A stretch of 64,000 nucleotides of DNA from Lentzea atacamensis. GTDB taxonomy: Bacteria; Actinomycetota; Actinomycetes; Mycobacteriales; Pseudonocardiaceae. Below, piece after piece: positions 33,556 through 42,740 of the stretch (the stretch's first letter is position 1; the number at the start of each line of letters is the position of its first letter). The position numbers were made by a program, and so were the translations under genes. The notes beneath the pieces were generated by a model. It saw only the letters and a list, made by a program, of their open reading frames with translations. It ran no database searches and was not told the DNA's origin. The stretch covers positions 124,001 to 188,000 of the forward strand of contig NZ_QLTT01000004.1 in assembly GCF_003269295.1 (NCBI RefSeq), given 5' to 3'.

Positions 33556-33770
33556 GGCGGGAGAGACCGGGCCTCGAACCCGGCGCCGAAGGAGCAAGTC
33601 CCTCCCCGGGAACCTCTCAGGCATCCAGGACCGCGTGAGCGAGACGCCTCTGGAAAGTGGACCGCTGAAGATCTTTTTGCGGTCCCGCCGACGGTGAAAG
33701 CCCTGGTTCGCGCCGGGGTGAACCTCTCAGGCGCCCCTCGGGGTACGGACAGAGCGGGGAGGGCACCAGG
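33556..33770 (+). promoter_or_regulatory. tandem glycine riboswitch upstream of gcvP
   Basis: Two consecutive glycine aptamers. First: GCGGGAGAGACCGGG, GCCGAAGGAGCAAG, GGAACCTCTCAGGCA, then GACGCCTCTGGAAAG (about 33556-33660). Second: GACGGTGAAAGCC, GGGTGAACCTCTCAGGC, GGACAGAGCGGGGAGG (about 33690-33766). Conserved CCTCTCAGGC cores occur at 33613 and 33723. It ends 33 bases before the gcvP start and should switch expression on when glycine is high. Confidence 0.93.
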
Positions 33771-33802
33771 ACACGTGTGCCCGCAGCCCCCGGAGGCGTT
33801 TG

Positions 33803-36694
33803 ATGTCGCAGGACCGCATTCCGCTCGCCGCTCTCGAGCACGGCACCCCGTTCGCCGACCGCCACGTCGGTCCGCGCCCCGCCGAACTCGCGCGCATCCT
33901 CGACGTCATCGGCGTCGGGTCGCTGGAGGAGCTGGCGCAGCGCGCGGTGCCTTCGTCCATTCACGAGCGCGACCTCGTGCTGGACCTGCCCGCCCCGGCC
34001 ACCGAGACCGAGGCGCTCGCCGAGCTGCGTGAGCTCGCGTCCCAGAACCGGCCGATGACGCAGATGATCGGTCTCGGCTACTACGACACCGTCACGCCGG
34101 GCGTGATCCTGCGCAACGTGCTGGAGTCGCCCGCCTGGTACACCGCGTACACGCCGTACCAGCCGGAGATCTCGCAGGGCCGCCTCGAGGCGCTGCTGAA
34201 CTTCCAGACCATGGTCGGCGACCTGACCGGCCTGCCGGTGGCGAACGCGTCCATGCTGGACGAGTCGACCGCCGCCGCCGAGGCGATGACGCTGGTGCGC
34301 CGCGCCGGTCGGTCCAAGTCGAACAAGTTCGTCGTGGACGCCGACACGCTGCCGCAGACGCTCGCCGTCATCGAGACGCGCGCCGAGCCGCTGGGCATCG
34401 AGATCGTCGTCGCCGACCTGTCGCAGGGCATCGAGGGCCTCGGCCTGGGCGGTGACTTCTTCGGCGTGCTGCTCTCGTACCCCGGCGCGTCCGGTGTGGT
34501 GCGCGACCAGGCCGGCCTGGTCGAGGAGATCCACGCCGCCGGTGCGCAGGCCGTGGTCGCCGCCGACCTCCTCGCGCTGACGCTGCTGCGCGCGCCGGGC
34601 GAGATCGGTGCGGACGTCGTCATCGGCACCACCCAGCGCTTCGGTGTGCCGATCGGGTTCGGTGGCCCGCACGCCGGTTACATGGCCGTCCGGTCCGGGC
34701 TGGAGCGTCAGCTGCCCGGCCGTCTCGTCGGTGTCTCCGTCGACGCCGACGGCTCGCTGGCCTACCGCCTCGCGCTGCAGACGCGCGAGCAGCACATCCG
34801 CCGCGAGAAGGCCACGTCGAACATCTGCACCGCGCAGGTGCTGCTGGCCGTGATCGCCTCCATGTACGCCGTCTACCACGGTCCCGAGGGCCTGCGCGCC
34901 ATCGCGACCCGCGTGCACCGCATGGCCACCGTGCTCGCCACGGGCCTGTGCGAGGCCGGTCTGGACGTCGTGCACGGCGAGTTCTTCGACACCGTCCAGG
35001 TGCGCGTCGAGGGCAAGGCCGCCCGGATCGTCGAGAAGGCGCGCGAGGCAGGCATCAACCTGCGCCAGGTCGACGCCGACGTCGTGGCGATCGCCTGCGA
35101 CGAGAAGACCACGCGGGCGCACGTCGTCGCTGTGTGGGAAGCCTTCGGGGTCACCGGGTCCGATGTGGACGCCATCGACGCCGACACCGCGGACGGCATC
35201 CCGGCAGACCTGCGCCGCACGTCCGACTACCTGACGCATCCGGTCTTCCACGCGCACCGCTCCGAGACCGCGCTGCTGCGTTACCTGCGTGCGTTGTCGG
35301 ACAAGGACGTCGCGCTCGACCGCAGCATGATCCCGCTCGGCTCCTGCACGATGAAGCTGAACGCCACCGCGGAGATGGAGTCCATCACGTGGCCGGAGTT
35401 CTCGACGCTGCACCCCTTCGCGCCCGTCGAGGACGCCGCAGGCCTGCTGAAGATCGTCTCTGACCTCGAGGACTGGCTGGCCGAGCTCACCGGCTACGAC
35501 GCGGTGTCCCTGCAGCCCAACGCCGGTTCGCAGGGCGAGTTCGCCGGTCTGCTGGCGATCCGCGCCTACCACCGCGCGAACGGCAACGCCGACCGCGACG
35601 TCTGCCTGATCCCGTCGTCGGCCCACGGCACCAACGCCGCGTCCGCCGTCATGGCCGGCATGCGCGTCGTCGTCGTGAAGTGCGACGACAAGGGCAACAT
35701 CGACATGGGCCACCTGCGGGAAACCGTCGCGGAGCACGCGGACGACCTCGCCGCGATCATGATCACCTACCCGTCGACCCACGGCGTGTACGAGGACACG
35801 GTCCGAGAGGTGTGCGGCCTGGTCCACGACGCGGGCGGCCAGGTGTACGTCGACGGCGCGAACCTCAACGCCCTCATCGGCCTCGCGCGCTACGGCAAGT
35901 TCGGCTCGGACGTCTCGCACCTGAACCTGCACAAGACGTTCTGCATCCCGCACGGCGGCGGTGGCCCCGGCGTCGGCCCGATCGGCGTCCGCTCCCACCT
36001 CGCCCCGTTCCTGCCGAACCACCCGCTGCAGCCCACCGCGGGCCCGGCGACGGGTGTCGGCCCGATCAGCGCCGCCCCGTGGGGTTCCGCGTCGATCCTG
36101 CCGATCTCGTGGGCCTACGTGCGCATGATGGGCGGCGACGGCCTGCGCCGCGCCACCCTGACCGCTGTGGCCGCCGCCAACTACGTCGCACGCCGCCTCG
36201 ACGAGCACTACCCGGTCCTCTACACCGGTGAGGGCGGCTTCGTGGCCCACGAGTGCATCCTGGACCTGCGCCCGATCACCAAGGCCACCGGCGTGACGGT
36301 CGACGACGTCGCCAAGCGCCTCGCCGACTACGGCCTGCACGCCCCGACGATGTCGTTCCCCGTCGCCGGCACGCTGATGGTCGAGCCCACCGAGTCCGAG
36401 GACCTGGCCGAGATCGACAGGTTCATCGACGCCATGATCGCCATCAAGCGCGAGATCGACCGCGTCGGCGCCGGCGAGTGGCCCGTCGAGGACAACCCGC
36501 TGCGCAACGCCCCGCACACCGCGGCCTGCGTGACCGTCGGCGAGTGGAACCACCCGTACACCCGCGAGGAGGCCGTCCACCCGGCCGGTACGGGCGCTCC
36601 GAAGATCTGGCCGCCGGTCCGCCGCATCGACGGCGCGAAGGGCGACCGCAACCTGGTCTGCTCCTGCCCGCCGCTCTCGGCGTACGGCAGCTGA
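33803..36694 (+). CDS. gcvP: glycine dehydrogenase (decarboxylating), P protein
   Basis: 963 aa, full-length fused P1-P2 form. PLP Lys in [20 protein letters not shown] (about residue 713). Other signatures: [20 protein letters not shown] at the start, [31 protein letters not shown] and the glycine-rich [16 protein letters not shown]. Start ATG 33803; a preceding in-frame TTG is unlikely. It decarboxylates glycine onto the H-protein lipoyl arm (gcvH at 29390). A riboswitch controls it and a terminator follows. Confidence 0.97.
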   Translation: MSQDRIPLAALEHGTPFADRHVGPRPAELARILDVIGVGSLEELAQRAVPSSIHERDLVLDLPAPATETEALAELRELASQNRPMTQMIGLGYYDTVTPGVILRNVLESPAWYTAYTPYQPEISQGRLEALLNFQTMVGDLTGLPVANASMLDESTAAAEAMTLVRRAGRSKSNKFVVDADTLPQTLAVIETRAEPLGIEIVVADLSQGIEGLGLGGDFFGVLLSYPGASGVVRDQAGLVEEIHAAGAQAVVAADLLALTLLRAPGEIGADVVIGTTQRFGVPIGFGGPHAGYMAVRSGLERQLPGRLVGVSVDADGSLAYRLALQTREQHIRREKATSNICTAQVLLAVIASMYAVYHGPEGLRAIATRVHRMATVLATGLCEAGLDVVHGEFFDTVQVRVEGKAARIVEKAREAGINLRQVDADVVAIACDEKTTRAHVVAVWEAFGVTGSDVDAIDADTADGIPADLRRTSDYLTHPVFHAHRSETALLRYLRALSDKDVALDRSMIPLGSCTMKLNATAEMESITWPEFSTLHPFAPVEDAAGLLKIVSDLEDWLAELTGYDAVSLQPNAGSQGEFAGLLAIRAYHRANGNADRDVCLIPSSAHGTNAASAVMAGMRVVVVKCDDKGNIDMGHLRETVAEHADDLAAIMITYPSTHGVYEDTVREVCGLVHDAGGQVYVDGANLNALIGLARYGKFGSDVSHLNLHKTFCIPHGGGGPGVGPIGVRSHLAPFLPNHPLQPTAGPATGVGPISAAPWGSASILPISWAYVRMMGGDGLRRATLTAVAAANYVARRLDEHYPVLYTGEGGFVAHECILDLRPITKATGVTVDDVAKRLADYGLHAPTMSFPVAGTLMVEPTESEDLAEIDRFIDAMIAIKREIDRVGAGEWPVEDNPLRNAPHTAACVTVGEWNHPYTREEAVHPAGTGAPKIWPPVRRIDGAKGDRNLVCSCPPLSAYGS

Positions 36695-36706
36695 TCCGGT
36701 CCGGTG

Positions 36707-36738
36707 AAAGGGGCGCACTCGGGGGTGCGCCCCTTTTT
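36707..36738 (+). terminator. intrinsic terminator after gcvP
   Basis: GGGGCGCAC (36710-36718) pairs with GTGCGCCCC (36725-36733), 6-nt loop, followed by TTTTT. The A-rich 5' side may let it serve the opposite strand too. Confidence 0.92.
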
Positions 36739-36739
36739 C

Positions 36740-36919
36740 CTATGCGGCCGAAGGGCAGGCGGGGTCGCCGCAGTCCTCGTCCACGCTGAGGCCGGGCTGG
36801 GTCAGGTCGTGCTCGAACGCGTAGTGGAAGCACTCCGGGTGCATGCGCTCGAACAGCTCGTAGTCCTCCCGGTCGAGCTCGACCGGCTCACCGCACCGCT
36901 GACAGGTCTGGTCGTTCAC
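36740..36919 (-). CDS. small Cys-rich protein, 59 aa
   Basis: GTG 36919 to TAG 36740. Sequence features: NDQTCQRCGEPVELDREDYE, HPECFHYAFEHD and DEDCGDPACPS, giving paired CxxC-type motifs likely to bind zinc. Typical of short conserved actinobacterial proteins of unknown function. The stop lies directly beside the gcvP terminator. Confidence 0.72.
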   Translation of the reverse strand: MNDQTCQRCGEPVELDREDYELFERMHPECFHYAFEHDLTQPGLSVDEDCGDPACPSAA

Positions 36920-36931
36920 CGGCAGATGGTC

Positions 36932-37591
36932 TCACTCCTCGAAGGGCTCCGGCCGGTGCCGTCCGAACAACGCGAGCGACGAGATCCAGGTGTCCGGATC
37001 CCCGTCCCAGTCCATCGCCTTGATCTGATCCGCCGACCGCCGCCCGCCGATGGCCCGCATCAGCTCGAACGACGTCGTCCGCAACGTCCCCTCCGGCTCG
37101 CCGTGCCCCAGCACCCGGTCCCCGTGCTCCAGCGAGATCCGCAACGCGGGCACGTCGTTCTCCCGCATCCGCTGATCCAGCTGCTGCAACGGTTTCGTCA
37201 ACGCCGACCGCACGGCGACGCCGTCCCGGTCACCAGGCACACCCAGCGCCGCCCGCAGATCGTGCTCGTGCTGCACGACCTCGGAGATCAGCACGGACCC
37301 CATGGGGGTGTCGAACAACGGCTCGGCCAGCTCCCGGTTCGCGTCCCACTCCGCGAAGGCGTCGTCCAGCGTGTTGGCCCGGCGGTCGCGGACCTGCCGC
37401 TCACCCCACTCACCGGACTCGACGCCGTCGAACCGGCGGTCCACGAAGTCGCGCAGACCGCCGGCGAGGTGCGCCACCACGTCCTTGACCGACCAGCCGG
37501 GCGTCGCCGCCACGGGCGTCTGGGGATCCCGGCCTCGCACCAGTTCGGTGATCCGCTGCCTGGTCGCGTCGTAGACGGGGGCGTTGGTCAT
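36932..37591 (-). CDS. DinB/mycothiol-dependent maleylpyruvate isomerase-type protein
   Basis: 219 aa. N-terminal DinB-like four-helix bundle with TPGWSVKDVVAHLAGGLRDF (metal His in HLAGG) and SEVVQHEHDLRAALGVPGDR (HxxxD-type second site), then a C-terminal region (LISLEH-like RISLEHGDRVLG, SFELMRAIGGRRSADQIKAM) as in TIGR03083 proteins. Probable thiol- or metal-dependent enzyme. The gene begins 2 bases after the DUF3224 gene, so the two are an operon. Confidence 0.82.
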   Translation of the reverse strand: MTNAPVYDATRQRITELVRGRDPQTPVAATPGWSVKDVVAHLAGGLRDFVDRRFDGVESGEWGERQVRDRRANTLDDAFAEWDANRELAEPLFDTPMGSVLISEVVQHEHDLRAALGVPGDRDGVAVRSALTKPLQQLDQRMRENDVPALRISLEHGDRVLGHGEPEGTLRTTSFELMRAIGGRRSADQIKAMDWDGDPDTWISSLALFGRHRPEPFEE

Positions 37592-37593
37592 GG

Positions 37594-37971
37594 TCAGACC
37601 TCGTACTCCAGGGTGTAGGTGGCGCTGCCATCCTCCGCCCAGTCGATCGTCGCCGCACCTCGCGCGCCGGCGTAGGCCCCGGTGCCGTCCAGAATCTCGA
37701 TCACGGCCTCCACACTGGTGCGATAGGCGCCCACGTGCCGCAACACCAGCGTGCCGTCGTCGGTCGTGATCTCCTCGATCGCCGTCGTCCACGCCACGTT
37801 GTCGCCGTACGACATGAGGTACCGGCAGGTTCCGACGCCGCTGACATCACCCGCGTAGGCGAACTGGACGTGCGCCTCGGTCAGCTTGCGTCCCTCGACC
37901 TCCTGGTACGGGCGGCCGTCCCAGGTCTTCTCGTCCCAGCTCTTCACTTCGATGGTTCCGGTTGCCTTCAT
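37594..37971 (-). CDS. DUF3224 family protein
   Basis: 125 aa from ATG 37971. Beta-rich lipocalin-like family: TGTIEVKSWDEKTWDGRPYQ, LTEAHVQFAYAGDVSGVGTC, GTGAYAGARGAATIDW. Function unknown. Divergent from a WYL-type regulator that is probably its repressor; a dyad lies between them. Confidence 0.88.
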   Translation of the reverse strand: MKATGTIEVKSWDEKTWDGRPYQEVEGRKLTEAHVQFAYAGDVSGVGTCRYLMSYGDNVAWTTAIEEITTDDGTLVLRHVGAYRTSVEAVIEILDGTGAYAGARGAATIDWAEDGSATYTLEYEV

Positions 37972-37993
37972 GCGGACCACTCTGCTGGCGATT

Positions 37994-38012
37994 CCTGACA
38001 GTTCGTGTCAGG
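37994..38012. promoter_or_regulatory. dyad operator between DUF3224 and WYL regulator
   Basis: Perfect 7-bp inverted repeat CCTGACA GTTCG TGTCAGG in the 49-base divergent intergenic region, ending 8 bases before the regulator start. TGACA-N-TGTCA boxes are typical of YafY/WYL regulators. Confidence 0.65.
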
Positions 38013-38020
38013 TTTGAGAG

Positions 38021-38992
38021 ATGAAGTCCAGCCGGCTCATCCAGGTGCTCCTGCTCCTCCAGTCGAGGGGCCGGATGACGGCGGACGAGCTCGCCGCCGA
38101 GCTGGAGGTCTCGCCCCGCACGATCTACCGCGACATCGAGTCGCTCGGCGCCGCCGGCATCCCCGTCTACGCCGACCGCGGCCCCACCGGCGGCTACCAG
38201 CTGATCGACGGCTACCGCACCCGCCTGACCGGCCTCACCACCGGCGAGGCCCAGTCGTTGTTCCTCGCCGGCCTGCCAGGCCCGGCGGAGGAGCTGGGGT
38301 TGAAGGAGTTCGCCGCCGCCGCTCAGCTCAAGCTCCTCGCCGCGCTGCCGACCGAGCTGCGCACCCGCGCCGAGCAGATCCGCCAGCGCTTCCACCTCGA
38401 CACCCCGACGTGGTTCCGCGGCGACGAACCCGCCGAGCACCTCGCCGCGATCGCCGACGCCGTCTGGGAGCAGCGCCGGATCCGCATGACCTACCAGCGG
38501 TGGGGCAACCAGACCGTCGAGCGCGAGGTCGACCCGTACGGGCTCGTGGTGAAGGCCGGCACCTGGTACTTCGTCGGCAGCGGCCGCACCTACCGCGTGT
38601 CGCGTGTCCTGTCGCTCGACACGTTGCCGGAGACCTTCGACCGGCAGGCGGACTTCGACCTGGCCCGGTACTGGGCCAGGTGGTCGGAGCAGTTCGAGGC
38701 CCGCATGTACGGCGAGCGAGTCACGGTCCGCATGACGCAGGCGGGCCTCGGCAAGACCCAGTACCTGCTGAGCGGCTACCAGGCCCGGGTCGTCCGGGAG
38801 ACCGCGCCGCAGCCGGGCCAGGAGTTCGGTTTCCCCACCGAGTCGACCCGGCACGCCGTCGCTGACCTGCTCAAATTCGGTGCGGACGTGGAGGTGGTCG
38901 CTCCGGTCGAACTGAGACACGAACTCGTCGAGACAATCAAGGCGATGCAGGACGTCTACAACGGTGCGAAGCTACGCGCATGGTTCCGCTGA
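38021..38992 (+). CDS. WYL-domain transcriptional regulator (YafY/DeoR-type)
   Basis: 323 aa. N-terminal winged HTH (LLLQSRGRMTADELAAELEV, SPRTIYRDIESLGAAGIPVY), central WYL domain (YGLVVKAGTWYFVGSGRTYR, RVSRVLSLDTLPETFDR) and C-terminal WCX domain. WYL domains sense small ligands or nucleic acids. It likely controls the divergent DUF3224-DinB pair through the dyad at 37994. The stop overlaps the aldo/keto reductase start by 13 bases. Confidence 0.9.
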   Translation: MKSSRLIQVLLLLQSRGRMTADELAAELEVSPRTIYRDIESLGAAGIPVYADRGPTGGYQLIDGYRTRLTGLTTGEAQSLFLAGLPGPAEELGLKEFAAAAQLKLLAALPTELRTRAEQIRQRFHLDTPTWFRGDEPAEHLAAIADAVWEQRRIRMTYQRWGNQTVEREVDPYGLVVKAGTWYFVGSGRTYRVSRVLSLDTLPETFDRQADFDLARYWARWSEQFEARMYGERVTVRMTQAGLGKTQYLLSGYQARVVRETAPQPGQEFGFPTESTRHAVADLLKFGADVEVVAPVELRHELVETIKAMQDVYNGAKLRAWFR

Positions 38993-39792
38993 TCGCGTTG
39001 AACAACGGAGTACGGATCCCTCAACTCGGCTTCGGCGTCTTCCAGGTGCCGGAGGACCAGGTCGCCGGTGCGGTCACGACCGCGATCGAAGCCGGCTACC
39101 GCAGCATCGACACGGCGGCCGCCTACCGCAACGAGTCCGGTGTCGGCGACGCGATCGCAGGCGTCCCCGACCTGTTCGTCACGACCAAGCTGTGGAACTC
39201 CGACCAGGGCTACGACTCGACGCTGCGCGCGTTCGACGAGAGCATGCGACGCCTGCGCCGCGACGTGCTCGACCTCTACCTCATCCACTGGCCGACCCCC
39301 GAACGCGACCTCTACGCCGAGACGTGGCGCGCGTTCGAGCAGCTCTACGCCGACGGCCGCGTGCGTGCCATCGGCGTCTCGAACTTCCACACGCGACACC
39401 TGCAGCGCCTCTTCGACGAGTTCCCGACCACTCCGGCGGTGAACCAGATCGAGCTGCACCCGTTGCTGCAGCAGGAAGAGATGCGCAAGGTCCACGTCAC
39501 CCACCGCATCGTCACCGAGGCGTGGTCCCCGCTGGCCCAGGGCGCGTTGCTGCACAAGCCCGACATCACGAGCCTCGCCGAGAAGTACGGTAAGACCCCG
39601 GCCCAGATCGTGCTGCGCTGGCACATCCAGCTCGGCAACGTGGTGATCCCGAAGTCCGTCACGCCCTACCGGATCAAGGAGAACATCGACATCTTCGACT
39701 TCGAGCTGGCCCAGGACGACATGACCGTCATCGCCGAACTGGACAACGGCACCAGGACCGGGCCGGACCCCGACCGCTTCAACGTCGCCTGA
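38980..39792 (+). CDS. aldo/keto reductase
   Basis: 270 aa TIM barrel. Catalytic tetrad visible: Asp and Tyr in GYRSIDTAAAYRNESGVG, Lys in FVTTKLWNSDQGYD, His in DLYLIHWPTPERDLY. NADPH-binding end IPKSVTPYRIKENIDIFDFE. Resembles 2,5-diketo-D-gluconate reductase types. Overlaps the regulator gene, so co-expressed with it. Confidence 0.92.
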   Translation: MVPLIALNNGVRIPQLGFGVFQVPEDQVAGAVTTAIEAGYRSIDTAAAYRNESGVGDAIAGVPDLFVTTKLWNSDQGYDSTLRAFDESMRRLRRDVLDLYLIHWPTPERDLYAETWRAFEQLYADGRVRAIGVSNFHTRHLQRLFDEFPTTPAVNQIELHPLLQQEEMRKVHVTHRIVTEAWSPLAQGALLHKPDITSLAEKYGKTPAQIVLRWHIQLGNVVIPKSVTPYRIKENIDIFDFELAQDDMTVIAELDNGTRTGPDPDRFNVA

Positions 39793-40084
39793 CCAGCTCC
39801 TCGACCAGATCCGCCGCCCTGGCCGCGCCACCGGCCGCCGTGATCGCGCGCCCCAGCTCGCGCACCCGGTGGCGCGGCTGAGCGAGCACCTGGTCCACCG
39901 CGTTCCTGAGCCGCTCGGGCTTTTTCCGCACGACCCCGGCTCCCACCCGCGCGACCCGTCGCGCGGCCTGAGGCTTGTCCAGCGAGCCCGGCACCACGAC
40001 CATCGGCACACCCGCCTCGACCGCGGCGAGCACGCCACCCCACCCGCCGTTGGTGATCATCACATCGGTCCGCGGCAGCAGCAG
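39779..40084 (-). pseudogene. C-terminal fragment of a UDP-glycosyltransferase (MGT type)
   Basis: About 100 codons encode the donor-sugar end of a GT1 glycosyltransferase: LLLPRTDVMITNGGWGGVLA, GVPMVVVPGSLDKPQAARRV, GAGVVRKKPERLRNAVDQVL. Everything upstream (about 300 residues) is missing; at 40084 the sequence changes to unrelated DNA. Its 3' end overlaps the aldo/keto reductase stop by 14 bases. No functional enzyme expected. Confidence 0.78.
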
Positions 40085-40140
40085 GCATCGAAGCGACCAA
40101 TATCCGTGGTTCCCCCATGCGAGCAGGCTGCGGTCGGTTC

Positions 40141-40430
40141 ATGTCGGGCCCAGCCGAAGCCGTCAGCACACGCAATGCCGAGGTCGTCCGCCGCTATCTC
40201 CGGGTCTTCGAGACGAGGAACGTCGCCGAGCTGGCCGAGCTCGTCGCCGAGGACGTCCTCGTGCACGGCGCGACCTCTCACGTCCGCGGACGGCACCACC
40301 CCGAACAGGCGGTGCTGACTCCGGGACTGTCCAACTGCCGCGTGCAGGTGGACGACTTCTTCGCCGCGGCCGACCGGGTGACCGTGGCTTGCACGCTCAG
40401 GCAGGACTCCTGCCGGAGCAGATTCCGTCG
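40141..40430 (+). pseudogene. truncated SnoaL-like protein
   Basis: From ATG 40141: STRNAEVVRRYLRVFETRNV, AELVAEDVLVHGATSHVRGR and LSNCRVQVDDFFAAADRVTV, the first two thirds of a SnoaL/NTF2-like domain. After TLRQDS the pattern is lost and the frame runs antisense into the VWA gene. The last beta strands are missing, so it is probably non-functional. Confidence 0.62.
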
Positions 40431-40442
40431 TTCTGACCGCGG

Positions 40443-42149
40443 TCAGGCGTTCGTCGACAGCACCTGGCCGAGTGCCGCCTCGATCCCGTCGGGGTTCTCC
40501 ACCACCGACACCGAACCGCCGGTGGTCTGCGCGATGTCGGTCAGCGCGCCCTTGTCGACCTCACCGCCGATGGCGATGAAGCTGACGGCCAGGTCCTTGC
40601 CGTGCAGGCGGCTCTTCAACGCCGCCAGGTCGATCCCGCCGTCCGAGGTGCCGTCGGTGATCACCACGACCCGGTTGACCCGCCCGGCCACGAAGCCGTC
40701 GTGCGCGGCCTCGTAGCAGGCCGCCAGCGAGCTGTAGAGCTGTGACCCGTCGGACGTCCTGAGCCCGTCGACGGCCCTGCGCAGCGCGTCGCGCTTCTCC
40801 GCCACCGGCCCGGTCCCGACGAGCTGCTTGTAGGGCTTGGCGCCGTCGAGGTCCCGCGCGAACTCCCAGAGCCCGAACGACCCGGACACCGATCTGTCGA
40901 TCTGGCCGCGCAGCGCGGCCTTCACCTTGTCCAGCCGGGGTTTCATCGACGTCGACACGTCGGCCAGCACCGTCACGACCTGCCCGCCGCGGTCCGCCGA
41001 CGCCCACGCCGACGAGATCTGCTGCGTGGTGGTCGCGTCCGCGGCGACGAGGTTCTCCGTGACAGCGGCCCAGGACACGCCGGGGGAGGGCGTCGGACGG
41101 TCCTGAGTGGACTCGACCCGCAACCCGCCCTTCGCCAGGATCTTCTGCTGCTCGGGCTCGGTCATGAACTCGCGGAACGCCTGCGCCGCCCGCTCTTCCG
41201 CCTCGCCGACCTCGGAGCCGCCCAGCGCGATGTACGGGAAGTCCGCCACCGGCGCCGGTCCGACCGGAAGCACGCCCACGAGCGGCTTCGACGGGGCTTC
41301 CTTGCCGGTGTTGTGCTTGTAGAGGTCCACTTCGGACACCGGCGTGACGCTGAAGCCCGCCGCGTTGACCGTCGCGCTGTCACCCAGGCGCCGCAACGCG
41401 TCGCGCGTCGTCGGCGGCACCTCCGGCGGCACCGTGGCCGCGAGCTTCGTGAGCTTCGCCTTGGCGCTCTCCGAGTTGAGCGACTCGGCCGTGACGGGAC
41501 CCCTGCCCTCGGCCAGCGCCGACTGGATCGCGAGCGCGGACGCCGTGTTCGCGGACGGGTCGGGCATGGCGACGCTGAACCGTCCCCACGACTGGCCGAA
41601 CTTGTTCCAGTCCGTCACCTCGGGCATGTCCGACCAGCGGAAGTCCTTCAGCACGGGCGCCGCCGCCTCCGGTGCCGCGAGCAGCACGGGCGAGGTGCCG
41701 ACGGACTTGGGCGCCGCGCCGACGAGCTTCGCGTTGAGCGCGCTCAGCCGGTTCGCCCACAACGTCGAGTCGGGCAGCCACGCGTGCGGCCGCTTGCCGA
41801 GCTTGGTCTCGTCCCACGTCGTCGTCAGCCCGTCCAGCACCGCGGACGAGTCCAGTGACGTCACCTCGATGGCGATGCAGTGGTCGTACACAACGGGCCG
41901 CGTGGCGCTCCATGCGCGCGCGACGTCGGCAACAGCCCCGGCAACACTCGGCGTCGCGGCGACGCGCAGCACCGAGTCGCCCTCGCTGCAGTTCTGGGCC
42001 AGGGCCCTGGCCCGGCTGTCGAGCACGCCACCGGCCCACGACCACGCCAGGTACCCGAGGCCGATCAGCACGACGAACACGACGATGAGCACGGGCCACT
42101 TGGCGATCCCGCGCCGCACCCTCGCCCGCAGCGCGCGGTGTCGAGACAT
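40443..42149 (-). CDS. membrane-anchored substrate-binding/VWA-domain protein
   Basis: 568 aa from ATG 42149. N-terminal transmembrane helix (WPVLIVVFVVLIGLGYLAWS, about residues 19-38). Residues 45-340 resemble a periplasmic solute-binding fold (VLRVAATPSVAGAVADVARA, SPVLLAAPEAAAPVL, FREFMTEPEQQKILAKGGLR). Residues about 385-560 form a von Willebrand A domain with MIDAS motif DVSTSMK, then SDGSQLYSSLAA and VVVITDGTSDGGID. This SBP_bac_11-VWA architecture is common in actinobacteria; role unknown. Confidence 0.88.
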   Translation of the reverse strand: MSRHRALRARVRRGIAKWPVLIVVFVVLIGLGYLAWSWAGGVLDSRARALAQNCSEGDSVLRVAATPSVAGAVADVARAWSATRPVVYDHCIAIEVTSLDSSAVLDGLTTTWDETKLGKRPHAWLPDSTLWANRLSALNAKLVGAAPKSVGTSPVLLAAPEAAAPVLKDFRWSDMPEVTDWNKFGQSWGRFSVAMPDPSANTASALAIQSALAEGRGPVTAESLNSESAKAKLTKLAATVPPEVPPTTRDALRRLGDSATVNAAGFSVTPVSEVDLYKHNTGKEAPSKPLVGVLPVGPAPVADFPYIALGGSEVGEAEERAAQAFREFMTEPEQQKILAKGGLRVESTQDRPTPSPGVSWAAVTENLVAADATTTQQISSAWASADRGGQVVTVLADVSTSMKPRLDKVKAALRGQIDRSVSGSFGLWEFARDLDGAKPYKQLVGTGPVAEKRDALRRAVDGLRTSDGSQLYSSLAACYEAAHDGFVAGRVNRVVVITDGTSDGGIDLAALKSRLHGKDLAVSFIAIGGEVDKGALTDIAQTTGGSVSVVENPDGIEAALGQVLSTNA

Positions 42150-42212
42150 CGATCCCTCACAACTACTCAGCGGCCCCCGACGACCGCCAATCACGCTAAC
42201 AGGTGAACTCGC

Positions 42213-42488
42213 TCAGCGAAGTGAAGTCACTGTAAGTATCGACTGGCACACGAACACGAGCCGTTCTCGCAACGGTCGTGCCCGCTCGGCGAACGCCGCC
42301 TGCTGCCGCGCGTACTCCGCCCGCCCGTCGGGGGTCTCGATCGGCACGGGGTCGTACCCGAGTCCAGCCAGGTCGTACGGCGAGGCCCGCATGTCGAGCT
42401 CGCGCACGTCGGCTGCCAGCTCGAAGCAGTCCGCGACCAGGTCGGACGGCGTGGCGGGCTCCATCTTGTAGGCCCACTTGAAGAGGTC
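42213..42488 (-). pseudogene. C-terminal half of interrupted 3-methyladenine DNA glycosylase-like gene
   Basis: Encodes DLFKWAYKMEPATPSDLVAD, CFELAADVRELDMRASPYDL and IETPDGRAEYARQQAAFAER, the C-terminal 85 codons plus the six encoded by the att core. The N-terminal half is at 55507-56121. Joining the two at the shared core restores one frame of about 290 aa matching a conserved actinobacterial family usually annotated as 3-methyladenine DNA glycosylase. An element-derived ATG at 42512 could start a short version, but no function is expected from this piece alone. Confidence 0.85.
42471..42488 (+). other. attL core
   Basis: GGCCCACTTGAAGAGGTC, identical to 55507-55524. Encodes DLFKWA on the minus strand in the host gene. 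On the element side, CCTACAAG (42502-42509) is the inverted partner of CTTGTAGG beside attR. Confidence 0.93.
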
Positions 42489-42523
42489 AAAGTGGTTGAA
42501 ACCTACAAGCAAGGGGGCTGATG

Positions 42524-42721
42524 ATGACCAGCAACGAACGTAGGGCAGTCAAGGGCGAGCTGTGCACCTGCGGCAGGCAGGCCGTGACCGTGTTCCGTAC
42601 CGAGCTGCATGGAGAGATCGGTTGGTGCGGAGTCAGCAACGTCCCCCAGGTCTCCCCGTGCCCGTGGTGCTCAGGGGATCACGGCGGCAAGTGTGCCCAC
42701 TACTCGATCTCTACGCACTGA
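42524..42721 (+). CDS. small Cys-rich (zinc-ribbon-like) protein at element end
   Basis: 65 aa from ATG 42524 (AAGGGGG 6 bases upstream; ATG 42521 is an alternative). CTCGRQAVTVFRTE and CPWCSGDHGGKCAHYS give two CxC/CxxC-like knuckles. It lies between attL and the integrase gene, a place where recombination directionality factors or small regulators may occur; there is no sequence evidence for that role. Confidence 0.65.
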   Translation: MTSNERRAVKGELCTCGRQAVTVFRTELHGEIGWCGVSNVPQVSPCPWCSGDHGGKCAHYSISTH

Positions 42722-42740
42722 CCAACAGGGAGCGAATCAG

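Noticed and set aside
33617-36718. 1033-aa open frame on the minus strand opposite gcvP
   Set aside because: A shadow frame caused by high-GC codon bias; no domain, low-complexity His/Val/Arg composition, and gcvP is certain.
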